64,000 bases of DNA, taken from assembly GCA_037951105.1 (NCBI GenBank), contig JBAMJV010009725.1, forward strand, positions 1 to 64,000, in the 5' to 3' direction. The translations under genes and the position numbers were made by a program. This stretch comes from Echinarachnius parma (taxonomy: Eukaryota; Echinodermata; Echinoidea; Clypeasteroida; Echinarachniidae). Below, piece after piece: positions 46,528-57,639 of this stretch (its first letter is position 1; every line of letters starts with the position of its first letter). Below the pieces are notes generated by a model. It had not been told where the DNA came from. It searched no databases and saw only the letters and a list, made by a program, of their open reading frames with translations.

Positions 46528-46600
46528 CTTGTGTAGAGGAAGAGAAGAGGCATGCCAGTATTAATATCACCAGGAACGAAGAAGGCTTTGCTTCCTCCAT
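46528..46600 (-). CDS. Exon 1: start codon and signal peptide
   Basis: ATG at 46,600-46,598 opens a 24-codon exon: an acidic/basic N-terminus, a hydrophobic core (FLVILILACLF) and a small-residue cleavage region (SSSTQ). It ends CAAG|GTAAGTAG, a strong donor, in phase 1. The product would be targeted to the secretory pathway. A longer overlapping reading frame on this strand is in another frame and lacks the signal-peptide pattern. The exon and its upstream flank are almost identical to 240-312, which supports selection on the coding part. The first base of the next codon is G, which joins AA of CCP1 to give Glu. Confidence 0.85.
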
Positions 46601-46929
46601 TGTCTTCAAGAACCGAACCATTTCCAATCATAACCTCGAAAGCGAACTAAATCATACATTCATAATCATACAAAGTCTCCATCCACCCAAAAAATGAAAT
46701 ACGGTAAGACACTTAAAAAAATTTAAAAAACAATAGTCGCTTTATACATTACTTATTACTATATGTATGTTAAAATCACATGATTGTATTGCCTAACAAC
46801 AGACTTCGACCGCATTATGAAAATATCACTTGAGACCACTATCTAACAACCAACAGAAAAACTATTTTGATTTCTTCTTGTTATAGCGCATCCATTGTTG
46901 ACTGACTAATTATACAACTTACACGAACC

Positions 46930-47597
46930 TTAAAGGGAGCGTTGAGTATTGGTATTTTCCGAAGTGCCCCCCCCCCCCAAAAAAAAAAATAAATAAATAA
47001 AATAAAAATAATTGTAACTGATTTGGTTGATTTCAATTCCATGTGAAAGATCATTAAAAAAAAACATGGGAAATAATAATAATTCCCATTCAAATGCTCT
47101 CATTGTTGTGAAATTTGCTTTCAAAATATTATATAAAAGTAATTGACGTCCGGCTATCACTTTTAGAGAATGCTAGCGCGAAGCGCTAGCGTTCTAGGTC
47201 CTCCTATGCTAACCGCGCATGTACAATGTGTATCGCAAGCGCCGTTCGCCGTTCGCATAGGCGGCCATCGCGATCATCTTTCGTTCAAAATCTGTTCGGA
47301 GTCGCGCTAACACACGGAGAGAAGTCGAGGAGGCGCATAAATCACTGATTTTTAGCGGAATGGAGGGAAAAAACATAATTTTAATCCAACCGATAGCGCG
47401 CTAGCGTACTCTAGAGTTAATTTGACTATTTGAGTTGTAACGGCTCTTTTTAAAATTATAACAGGGGTTTTACTTTGTCGTTTGTAATTGTGTATACTTT
47501 TCGAGCATGGTGGAGTTATAACTATTAATTTGTACCGTAATGGTGCAGGTTTTGGTAACTAAAGTTAAGTTTGACCAATACTCAACTATCCCTTTAA
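46930..47597. mobile_element. piggyBac-like MITE, copy 3, with GC-rich insert
   Basis: TTAA on both sides, ends AGGGAGCGTTGAGTATTGGT and accaatactcaactatccct. The matching site in copy A of the duplication (645-650) is empty and reads TCAA, consistent with insertion at TTAA. A GC-rich ~250-bp block (47,155-47,410) with the hairpin gctagcgcgaagcgctagc is not part of other copies. Confidence 0.85.
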
Positions 47598-48527
47598 ACA
47601 TGACAAATGTTCCTTAAAAAAAAACCTTCATAATCATACAGTTTTATCACGAGTAGGATTCTAGTTATTAAAACAAATTCAGACTTCGATCACAGATACG
47701 CCAAAAAAAATCTTTATGTAAACACAAATATAGATATATATATAGCTATATTTTATTTGATCTTCAAACATACATGTACAAATGTAACAAATAAATGTGT
47801 CATCTATTGGTAAGAGAACGCAATAATAACAATAATGTACTTCATTACCATTCTACAAACGTTAGCAATTACGTGTAGGCATGATCACTTGCATGCCTAC
47901 AAAACAACAAATAATTATTCATATTTGGTTGCATCCGGTTACTGGACTAATGAACTTTATACAATAATATATACCATTATGTTATTACATTATTACATAC
48001 TCCTAAAATACAGTGTAGAAAAGGCCATGGTGGCATACAAAGTCTGTCATTATTACAGTATATGAAAATTTCTTATTATTGAGTGCTGTCTTCATGACAA
48101 ATTTACCATCAATAATTTCTAGACAATTGATAAGTTTATGATAGATTTTAGTAAACTAAGTATAAAGGCACAATGGGAACATATAAGCAGTGGTGTATAG
48201 GAACTTTTACTTTTTTTAGCATGGTTAGGGAAATAGCAAATTATGACATGTATAGTGGTGGCATGGGTGTACGGAACCATTTTTGTTGGGGGTTGAGCTC
48301 TTCTCCGGCCCGGTGGCACCTGTGGGGAGGGGGGAGGGCACGTATCCTCCAGGCCTCCCATAGCTACGCCCCGGAGGTGTTCATGTTTTTTCCATGAAGC
48401 ATACGCGTCAAATCGGCGAAATCGCGCTGGTAAGCGAAGACTAGCGCCGCTGCTGTAACGTACATTTATATATGCATCAAACTCTGCGACTCTGCGACAT
48501 CGGTAGCTAAGACAAGTTCAAGGGCAA

Positions 48528-49436
48528 GGGTGACCATATATCGACAAATCTATCGCTTTCATGACCTCTTTGACATTATTATTATCATTTTCACTGTCGG
48601 CATTCTAGCGATAGACGCTACTGATACGGTCGTCGGTGTGATCCACAAAGATCCTAAGTTGAACTTAGCACTAAGTTGGACTTAAATATTATGGAAAGCC
48701 TTGGAATACAATATATTCCAAAGCCCCCCCCCCCCCCCAAAAAAAAGAAAAAAAAGAAAGAATTTTAGACTTTTCATAAATGTTGCATCAAGAACATAAA
48801 AGCTCCTTGATAATAGAAAAATATTAGCGATTTGAAACAACATTTTATGCCTTTTAAAAAGGACTTTTACATTTTTTGTTTCAAAGAAACTAATGGCTTT
48901 CCATACTTTTTAAATCCAACTTAGAGTTAAGTTCAACTTAGGATCTTTGTGAAACACCCCCTGGTTCTGTATAGCAGCTTTGCAGCGCTGTACCATACCT
49001 AGCTGCCTAAGTTTCTGAAAAAGTATTCGCGCATGCGCATACAGATGCATGCATTACATTGTATGAAGTTCGAAAAAAAGGTTCAGCGAAAGACCCGAGG
49101 AAAAGTGATGGAAAGCGTTGGAAAATCCCCCAAATCGCCGAAATTAAGAGCTGACATGAAGTAAAACACATGAGATTTGTGAGTTAATATATCATAGTAG
49201 CTCGAAATATATTGATCGGACTACAAATTTCGCGCAAAGTACGAAAATATGTTGTTTTTTCAGTCGAAGTCAACTGATTTTCCCCCGAGTCACTTTAACT
49301 GCAGACTTGTGGTGTTCTTGGATCGCACCGACGACCGTATCAGTAGCGTCTATCGCTAGAATGCCGACAGTTAAAATGACAATAATAATGTCAAAGAGGT
49401 CATGAAAGTGATAGATTTGTCGATCAGGGTGACCAT
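48528..49436. repeat. Inverted repeat of a ~120-bp block with coding character
   Basis: ccatatatcgacaaatctat ... tgatccacaaag (48,532-48,648) is inverted at 49,318-49,434. Both translate in one frame to FHDLFDIII-x-I-x-TVGILAIDATDTVVG, a hydrophobic stretch flanked by charged residues. Between them is a further inverted element at 48,644-48,955 (gatcctaagttgaacttagc / gttaagttcaacttaggatc). Confidence 0.65.
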
Positions 49437-50360
49437 TATTAGTGGCCGATCTCGATGTGGACTTCGACCACGACGATGCGACTAGGAAAGTCATATAGGT
49501 GTAGATACATCACACTCACAGTCATCATGGTGTGTGAAACCACGATTTTATTGAGAAAATGGCTAGGCTTGCGTTTAAATCAACACACGCGAGCTAGTCT
49601 TGGCTTACCAGCGCGCTTTCACGGGTTTTTGAGGAAAACGAAATAGACGCGCCCCGGAGCAGAAGTGGCTAATGCCTACATCACAAAATTCCTATATTCG
49701 GGATAAGGCGCCCGTACGATGCCACTTTTAGGGGAAATCTTACGGGAATCTGTAGATTAATTGAAAACCGACAATAGTTGAATTAAACCTTTACAGAAAG
49801 CTTAGATCATGCAGAATATGTTTCTTTCCACGCACTCACTCATGCATCAGAGGAAATTTAAAAAACGGCAATATATTGAACCCCGTTTGAACACCCGAAT
49901 CAAGCGACAAGTTTCTTAAACTTTTTTTGTTTGTTTGTTAAGAAAAGGATACAAATATTTGTGCAATCTTACGAACCCTTTTAGGTCGATTGGTATGTTT
50001 GTCTCCCTTTATACTGTTTAATTTGGATTATTCTTATTTTGTCAATAAAAGGTCAACATTATGTAAGTTTGTTTGTATGTTCACCGAAAACGGCCTTCCA
50101 TTGTTTTTTTTTATTTTTTATTTTTTTTATTTTTGTATTTCGCGCTCTTATATCGCGTATACCAAAGACTATACTTAGCGACTTAATGGGTTTTACCTTT
50201 TTTCTGTTTTAACTAAACTTCATTGGAAGCAATTCCAAATCAGATGTACAATTTCATGTTTATCTTAAAAGTATATTTCAAAAGTATTTTTTGATTTGTT
50301 TATGAAGTATGATTTAATTGCTTTATTATTAATTGATGGGTCCACAATAGACAAGCAATT

Positions 50361-50941
50361 TCTATACCCGCGTACCTTTGGAGGCAATTTTATAGGCACA
50401 GTGGATCTCTCCATTTCCAAATATATATTATTAACTGTAAATGATTCTATTTAATTGTACTCAGCTAGTTTAATTTGACACATGTAAACTTTGTTTTCAC
50501 TGGAAATATACACTCATCACATCCAACTACGAATCTTGGAGCACTGTTATAAACGGTAACTAGTTTAATTATTTGATACCAGAACACAACAAATGTTAGC
50601 TGAAAATTATTCCACATGATGCATCTTACCTTTACATAATATACAAAAATGTAAATATAGCCTAATATAAACTGAGGATCCGTGTATAACCTGTGATAGT
50701 ATACATGTATTTTGACTTAAAGGGTACTACCATCCAAACATAGTATTTTTTTTAATTACACGTAATAGTTTTAGTACTAAGTCGTCCATTCCACCAACAA
50801 GTTCAAAAAATTGGTTTCCAGGAAAAATACAAAGTTTGAAAACCAATCACGATACTATAATAATTGTTGATTGGTCTGCAGACGACGACTACGCGTATAC
50901 CGTGCCTATATTGCCTCCAAAGGTACGCGGGTATAGAATTG
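50361..50941. repeat. ~40-bp terminal inverted repeats 580 bp apart
   Basis: tatacccgcgtacctttgg + aggcaattttataggcac (50,363-50,400) is inverted at 50,902-50,938. No coding sequence between. Probably a nonautonomous DNA element. Flanks 49,440-50,360 and 50,945-52,030 hold nothing recognised. Confidence 0.6.
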
Positions 50942-52039
50942 GCGCACTCGTAAAGGTTTAGCGCTTACGGAACCATCGGCCCTGTTGGTTCCGTGAGCTG
51001 TGGTGATTAATTGCAGCGTTTATAACACAACCCGTTGCAAAGTGTTGAACATCTATTTGATATCAAACAACAGTACCAAAGCATATAACCTTGTGTATTC
51101 TTTGCGTGTTGGTCCCCTTTCAAATGGTAAATTCACACCTGTAAACACACTCATAACAATCAATAAGCAAAAGCATCTTTTAATAGTGGTGTAACACATT
51201 TGCGTCCACCAAACCAGGTGGGAAAACTAATCTTGTAACTTGTGGGCCTGAACGAAACCATTTAATTTACTTGTCCCTTTTAGATCAGGTAAGAGAAAAA
51301 TCTATTTATTTGTTATTTATTTACTTTTTCAAAATCCCTAAACGTCTAGGCTAGACTTTCAGGGGTAGCTACACACGTCGATCAACTCACACATAAGTTC
51401 AATATAAAATGTGACCGACTGCAATGGCAATGCATTGACTTCCGAACACAAGGATCCATGGAACAAAGGCTCTCACTACCCTAGTTGCTTAGCAACAGAA
51501 CAACTTTTGTACCTGGTCACTATCATTAGCTTGCCTACCATACCGTAGCACTGTTCCACACAAACCTCCTATTTCTATATCAACATAGTCTATACCACAA
51601 TGTACACTCAATACAATGTATAGTGTGCATACCGAACTACTAAACAACTGACTTAATAACTTAACCCACTGCACGTTACTCCCTATTCAAACTACTTTCA
51701 ATGTGCACTGCAGTGTCATCTGAACCTAACATTATACTAGGCATATGTCATCGATATCGATGGTACGTGTATAACCACGTTCTTTTCTGTGTGTGTCGCT
51801 GTGCAACCAACGTATTAGTATCGACTAATCAAGTGCCGAATTATCCAGACGCTGAATTATCTAAAGCCATATTTTTCCGAAGTAAAATAGAAAGATATTA
51901 AATTCGTTTATTGAAGAAGTAAGGGTTCACTTGATTTGATATTTCTCACACCTTTTATTAACATCATTTCCTAGCTACATGCACATTTTGAGAAAGATCA
52001 GCGGTGTTTGCATATGTGTTATGCCCCTGTGACACTTCT

Positions 52040-52215
52040 CCGCATTCATGAATCCGCCTGGTTTCCGACTTGACCGAAACCATGCGGGACGGATGCGTGG
52101 CCCGCATCGTCACGTCATGTTTCCGCCCTGTTTCCGCCCTGTTTCCGACACATTTCGGCACTCTTCATGCATTGTCCCGTCATGTTTACGCCACCTTTCC
52201 GCATTCGTCGTTTTG
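52040..52215 (+). repeat. Dispersed repeat, copy 1 (TTTCCG-rich)
   Basis: ccgacttgaccgaaaccatgc ... catttcggcactcttcatgc ... tccgcattcgtcgtt. An inverted copy is at 60,745-60,920. Both are GC-richer than the flanks. Confidence 0.75.
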
Positions 52216-52349
52216 GTCATTGTTCTACGATACTTCTTTCAACTGGTCACCGTTGATCGGTCACAGTGTAGAAATCATTCATATAAATGACCAGGAGTAT
52301 AAATAGGCACATCATTTCATATGATCTCCAGATGCATTGTGACCACCGT

Positions 52350-52440
52350 CCATTAATACCTATTGTTCAGCGGGGAATTAATGAATAGATTACCCCATTC
52401 CAGTGAACAGGAGATCAATTACAAATCGACGCCCATTTTA
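52350..52440. repeat. ~100-bp hairpin element (GGCGTCGAT family), diverged
   Basis: Begins acctattgttcagcggggaa, has tgaatagatta in the centre and ends aaatcgacgcccatttt. Compare 22,732-22,832. Confidence 0.6.
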
Positions 52441-52545
52441 TAGCGTACCCAGGATTTGAAGAGGGGGGGGGGGGGGGGGGGTTGTTATTTCGTCGGTAAA
52501 CATTTCCGAGGCAGAGGCCGAGACCGAGAATCGCCCGGGGTTAAT
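52436..52545. repeat. Poly-G element copy
   Basis: tagcgtacccaggatttgaag, a 20-base G tract, then ttgttatttcgtcgg and gaggccgagaccgagaatcg, parallel to 36,648-36,780. Confidence 0.75.
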
Positions 52546-52558
52546 AGTCACATAACCG

Positions 52559-52945
52559 TTAAAGGGATCTAGTAATTTTGTTGACATGTGCAAAAAGTGA
52601 TGATTGGTTGATATAATGTATATTGTTGTTATTTATTATGTCCACAGGGTATTGTGTGAACATTTCAAGTCAAATAGATGCCAAATGGCCGAGTAATGAG
52701 CAAAAATGCAAAGTGATATTCACTAACTCACAGCACTCACTTCGTTCACGGTTTCGAAAATCCGACGGATATTTCATTATCTGAAAACTTCAATCGTTCA
52801 TAATTTTGTAACGAAAGGGAAATTAGAAAAACCGAAATCTGTCTCATGCTTTTTTTTGTTAATACGAACAAAACAAGATATGAGAAAACTGCTAGTTTTC
52901 CAATTGGATTTTAAGGATTTGGACAATGTTACTAAGTCCCTTTAA
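52559..52945. mobile_element. TTAA MITE (AGGGATCTAGTAA family)
   Basis: TTAAAGGGATCTAGTAATTT at the left, gttactaagtccctttaa at the right: TTAA target site with ~14-bp TIRs. A degraded relative is at 10,594-10,935. Confidence 0.75.
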
Positions 52946-53159
52946 CCGTATGTCCATGGAAGAAAAACACAAACACGTCCAAATGACAGTGCTGTTTTTT
53001 GTTTCAAGATATATAATGGTTGAATAAATTAGTAAGGAAAGAGATCATCACAAATATATCAAAGCGAAATCCACCGTGTTTTTTCAGCAATGCATAGGAT
53101 TTATAAATACATGTTATTAAATAAAGTTGGGCCTAAACAATTATTCTTATTAATCGCAT

Positions 53160-53245
53160 AATTATATTGATGAATATTTCCGCTGTTTCTGATCCGGTTT
53201 TGATCAAATTGTTTATTCTGTCTTTTAAATATGTGCCTTTTTTCA
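53160..53245. repeat. MITE fragment just 5' of the MADF exon
   Basis: tccgctgtttctgatccggttttgatcaaat ... ttattctgtctttt corresponds to the interior of the AGGGATAGTTGAG MITEs (compare 20,858-20,910). It may have replaced the original upstream part of the gene. Confidence 0.6.
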
Positions 53246-55864
53246 AAAATTGTGCCCAAGATACCAAACTACGAGTGGACTACCGATGTAGAGGGGAAAA
53301 TTGCAGAGTATATACAGGAGAGACCGATGCTGTACGACAAGAGGGCGAAATAATGGTTGAATGTGGCCCTAAAAACGAGAATATGGGCCGAACCTGGGGC
53401 ACAGCTTGACCCACCTGCTACTGGTAAGAAGTCTACTGCGGCCCATGTGATGAATCCTTCATATTGCATTTACCCCACAGTTGCTACTCAAATAAAATAC
53501 CCGAACAGTTTGGTAGCCACATATTGTATTCATGACATAACGTAACATTTCAAGATGAAATGTGCAATGTATAATTAATATACAATATCATCCCTGGCAT
53601 TGTGATATGGATGCCTAGTACATTCGGTCTTTAAAACATGATGAATTATATTCAATTACGTAGACGGTATCTTTTTCGCTTCTTTCAACAATTTTGTTTG
53701 CAAATTTCTAGACTAGGAATATAGAAAATGTATGAAAGTAGTGTCGCCATCATCTCTAACTTTAATATGTTACGTTTTGGATTTTAGGCAACCAGTGCAA
53801 GAAGCTGTATGAGAGCATGCGCACTAGGTTGGGCAGGATCAGCAGAAAGGAGACAAAGAGCGGGTCTGGAAGATCATTCAGAACTGCTAGAGATGAGGAA
53901 ATTGTCAGCCATTGGCAGTTTTAAAAAAAACACATGGTGCGTGGGGAAACTTATTCAAGTGACGTGGTAGGTAACCTTAGGTAAACGGTCAAAATGAGTT
54001 CATTTAAATATAAAACTTGTAATTATGTGTGTGCTAATAACAAACATTTTAAATTGTTCTCTGTCTGTGATCTGACAGATAAAACCGTTAGGAGCAGCGA
54101 TAATTTGGTATGGAAGTAGGGAACAGTGATCGGCCTTTTTGATGAAAATTATACCCTAATAGTAACGGCCTGTATTGCCAATGTACATGAGTACCCACCC
54201 CCCCCCCCCCCCCCCCCTCACCCCAGACATAAAGTGAACATAGAATGTTGTATGGAATGAACCATTGTACTTATGTTTGATTCATTGTATTATCAATATG
54301 ATGCAGTTTCCCGCCAGACCAGGGACATCAAGTACCGAAACACCAATAGAGGTTAATGAGGACAACAACTCATCTTCAGATGACTCGGGATCGGAGGAAC
54401 TTGAATCCCATGGGAAGGGTCCAGCCCCAGTCAAGAAAAGACGTCAACAAACGCCCAGTATCTCAGGATCAGAACTGCAGAGTAACCTCCATGATGCTCT
54501 CCACCAGGTAAGACATCTCGATATGTTTTATTTTTAGTATACGTCATATTAACATTACTGCATTAATTGAACACATGTACTATATCAAAGTGATCCATTA
54601 ACATTATATTTCCCCCAAAGTGAAATCTGATAGCCTACTTCAATCATACACCAATATTATTGAAAGATTCTTGAGAATGATAATAGATCGATGTTTGATT
54701 TCATCCCGATTATTCACGTGAAGTATCCACATTTAAATACTACGGAATAATTCAAAATTTGATACAATTGACTACGGTCGGAAGCGTCTACAGAGCTTTC
54801 AAAAATAATAACATAATATAGGGTAGTACAGTTTTAGTAAGGCTAAACTTTAGTAACCCAAACCTGCACAGTATCAATTAAAAAGCGCCATTAAAACACA
54901 AGAAGGCGCTCTCAAATAAGGCATTGGTTTTTTCCAGCATTTTGTATACACAATTAAGCATGTGATGTCTTGTTAAATAATGATAAAATATAGAGATCAT
55001 AACAACTATTTAAACAACACTTTTGATAATTGTTGATAAAGTGGAAGCAGTTTTTTAAATTTTTGGAAAAATCATCTAATTATTTGGGCCCCAAATAATT
55101 ATCAGATCGGATATACCTTTTAATATTTCACGTGTTTCTGGACCGATTTTGACCAAATAAAGATTATTCATTGCATGTTCTCTCAAATTCGACACTCAGT
55201 TTTTCATTACCTAAACAAAAATTGTGATGTGCAGCGCCCTCTCTACCAAAACTGAACTTCCCCTTTAAACATCTCCTTAATCATGGAAACATGTGAAAAT
55301 TATAATAAATTTCGTTTTTAATACCAGTAGCAAAACAACAAGGAACAATAGGAGTATGCAAACTCAAAATGATTTTTGATGAATTTTGGCATGGATCACT
55401 TAACCATTTGCATTAATTCGTTTCAGATCCTCTCCAAGGCAGAGAGCCTGGGCAATCCTGCCACCCTATCTGGTCACACAAAGATCGTTCACGATTTTGC
55501 TTGTCTCTTAGAGGGCCACATGCTCACGATTCCAGAAGAATCTTGGCATAACTTTGAACTAGAAGCCTTGAACCTAGTAGAGAGATTCAGACAGTCCCCG
55601 CAGCCATTCTGGCAGCAGCAACCAGTGCACTGGCAGTCTCCACAACAGTGGCCTTCTACCAGTCACTGGTCCGGTCAGTGGCCACCTGTGAACCAGGGAT
55701 GCCAGCTTATGCCGCCTGCCCCTTCAGCAGTACAAATCCACGGACACTCCCCTCACCATCCTCCAGTCACTGAACCGCTGATGACCTCCTCCAGCAGCCG
55801 TTCTAACGAACAAATTAGTTCAGTGCTGCATGATGAGCCGCATGACGTTGAGGGGGATGACTAG
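53231..55864 (+). pseudogene. MADF/BESS-type DNA-binding protein gene, four exons, two nonsense codons
   Basis: Exons 53,231-53,423, 53,788-53,966, 54,307-54,507 and 55,427-55,864 join in phases 1, 0, 0. Exons 1-2 encode a MADF domain: NYEWTTDVEGKIAEYIQERP, LYDKRAK, LKTRIWAEPGAQLD, then NQCKKLYESMRTRLGRISRK. Exon 3 is acidic/basic linker (NEDNNSSSDDSGSEELESHG, KKRRQ). Exon 4 has a BESS-like helix region (IVHDFACLLEGHMLTIPEES) and a Gln/Pro/Trp-rich tail. TAA at 53,351 and at 53,922 interrupt the MADF domain without shifting frame. The start is uncertain: sequence upstream of exon 1 is MITE-derived. AATAAA at 55,916. Retained introns argue against a processed copy. It could derive from a Harbinger-type transposon's MADF protein. 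Confidence 0.75.
54817..55268. mobile_element. piggyBac-like MITE, copy 4, in the last intron of the MADF gene
   Basis: Right end ctaccaaaactgaacttcccc followed by TTTAA. The left end gggtagtacagttttagtaa has lost a clean TTAA. Interior matches copies 1-3. Confidence 0.7.
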
Positions 55865-56754
55865 GATAGCAGGATAAGAGAAATGATTCCTTCTTTTCGT
55901 CGTTTCTTCCCCATTAATAAACATTAAAGATCACCTGCTTTTCGAAGTCTATCTTGTTTTTGTTTGTTTTTTCTCCCTTGAAGAAATATAAGGGAGTATA
56001 AAATATTTCTTTTATTCCCCGTAAAGGAACATTTATAGAGAAGAGAATATAAAATGTATATATTTCGTTTTCTTTCTTTTTATTCCCTGTCAAGGAATAT
56101 ATAGATAAGAGAATATATATTCGGTGGTATTTTTTATTTATATATACCGTAAATGTTTGACTAGAAGCGCTATGGTACATGGCTCTGTAAAATAGCGTCA
56201 TCTGAGTCCAAAAGTATGAAGTTTCCCGAGACGTTGAACGCAATTTAAATGTGAATGATAATGAATATTGATGATGAATAATGACTACTAAATGTAAGTT
56301 GGTTTACAGGTAGCTTGCGATTGAAATAAACGATTGTATCAAAAAGGGTATTATATAACAGATTACTGATTCAAATTCCTTAATAGATGTTCAAAGCCAC
56401 CACTTTCAACAAAGGCTAATTTAAATGGGGCCTATAGACCTCTCTTGCAGGTGGGAAAACATTTACGTTCCGAGTAAAATTTGCATTGGGAGGTATACAT
56501 GAGATTAGTGTTTCGCATCCACACTTTCCGTGATTTAAGTATTTATGGAGAAAATAGTCAGCCTCCATAAAATTGATTATCAGCTCCGTCACTAAATTTC
56601 CTAGACTCCTTGATTTTCTAAAATGAGAATTGCGGACAACAAATATTTACATCGGATATGAAAACATTATAGGTGAAACTTAAATGTGCTAATAATATCA
56701 CACCGCATTTCGATCTTTGTAAAATTTGATCTATGTACATACAAAAATGATGTC

Positions 56755-57045
56755 TAGGTTAGGGTTAGGGTTTGTTTTTGTCGAGCCCACCGTAGGTGGA
56801 GGGAGACTAAGGGATTCAAATTGCGTCCGTCCGTCCGTCTGGTTGTCCGTCCGTCTGTCCGTGACGCTTACGAAAATTTGAATAACTTTCCAACCCTGCA
56901 TCTGTTTGTAACCAAACTTGATTGGTAGATGCCCTACATTGGCCTCCATGATATTCTGGGGTCAAAGGTCACATAAGTAGGTCAAAGGTCAAATGAGGTC
57001 AAGTGCGCGCAAGTGGGCGAGACACTTTACGGCTATCGCCTTGTT
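56755..57045. repeat. CGTC-containing dispersed repeat
   Basis: gagcccaccgtaggtggagg, then tccgtccgtccgtctggttg, ggtcaaaggtcacataagta and cgagacactttacggctatc: the layout of a common invertebrate repeat. Not coding. Confidence 0.6.
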
Positions 57046-57639
57046 TGGATTGTTTTTGTTATATAATGTTGTATAATGATCAATTATTATTAGTGCATTT
57101 TTATATTCATATGAATTTTCCCAGTTGAGAATAGGGATACTCATCTTCGAGAAGGCATGCCCTTAGTACAGGAATATAAGAAATAACAACAAAACACTGT
57201 TTATATTCATGCAATAACGTTAAGACTGGAGGCACAATAGAATCACGAACGTGTCTTTCTTGAATTCCATCTATGATTATACAATATCATGGATTCTTGA
57301 ATAAAGGCTGTTAATGGCAACAATTGATGCTTGCCCGCTCTCCATTCAGCTTGCCTGGCGGAATAGCAGCTGACTGGTGCAAAATTTGGTCTTTCAATGA
57401 TTAACAAAAGACAAGCAATGATTCGCTAAGTACTTATTCACGATCCCATTGTATGACAATAGATGGAATAGAATTTCCCCCTGCTTGAATATCAAGTTAA
57501 ATCGGACATCATTGAATTTCTTTCGTTAATCGTTGACAGAATACATTCTGCACCGTCAGCTGCTATTTCGTCAAGCAAGCTGAATGTATGTCGGGCAAGC
57601 ATCAATGGTTGCCAAGAACAACCTTTATTTACGATTCAT

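Larger units (their letters stand above)
13384..46600 (-). other. Gene span: secreted sushi (CCP) repeat protein with C-terminal avidin-like domain
   Basis: Eight or nine exons reconstructed by hand from acceptor/donor signals. Order: signal peptide, CCP1, CCP2, CCP3 (frameshifted), CCP4, CCP5, avidin A, avidin B, avidin C with stop. Exon lengths without CCP3 are 73, 198, 183, 192, 171, 120, 187 and 61 nt. Their sum, 1,185, is divisible by three and codes 394 residues plus stop. Every junction is phase 1 except avidin B/C, which is phase 2. Known of the families: CCP modules are four-cysteine binding modules of complement and matrix proteins; avidin domains are biotin-binding barrels and also end sea-urchin fibropellins. 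Inferred: a secreted extracellular or innate-immune/matrix protein. Introns reach about 10 kb and are full of foldback elements and MITEs. No transcript evidence is available here, so a missed exon in a large intron is possible. Confidence 0.8.
46291..48110. repeat. Segmental duplication, copy B (first exon plus upstream flank)
   Basis: Counterpart of 1-1,170. Longer because a TTAA-flanked MITE (46,930-47,597) is inserted in the 5' flank of the gene. The flank shared by both copies is the best candidate for a conserved promoter region of the gene family. Confidence 0.85.
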
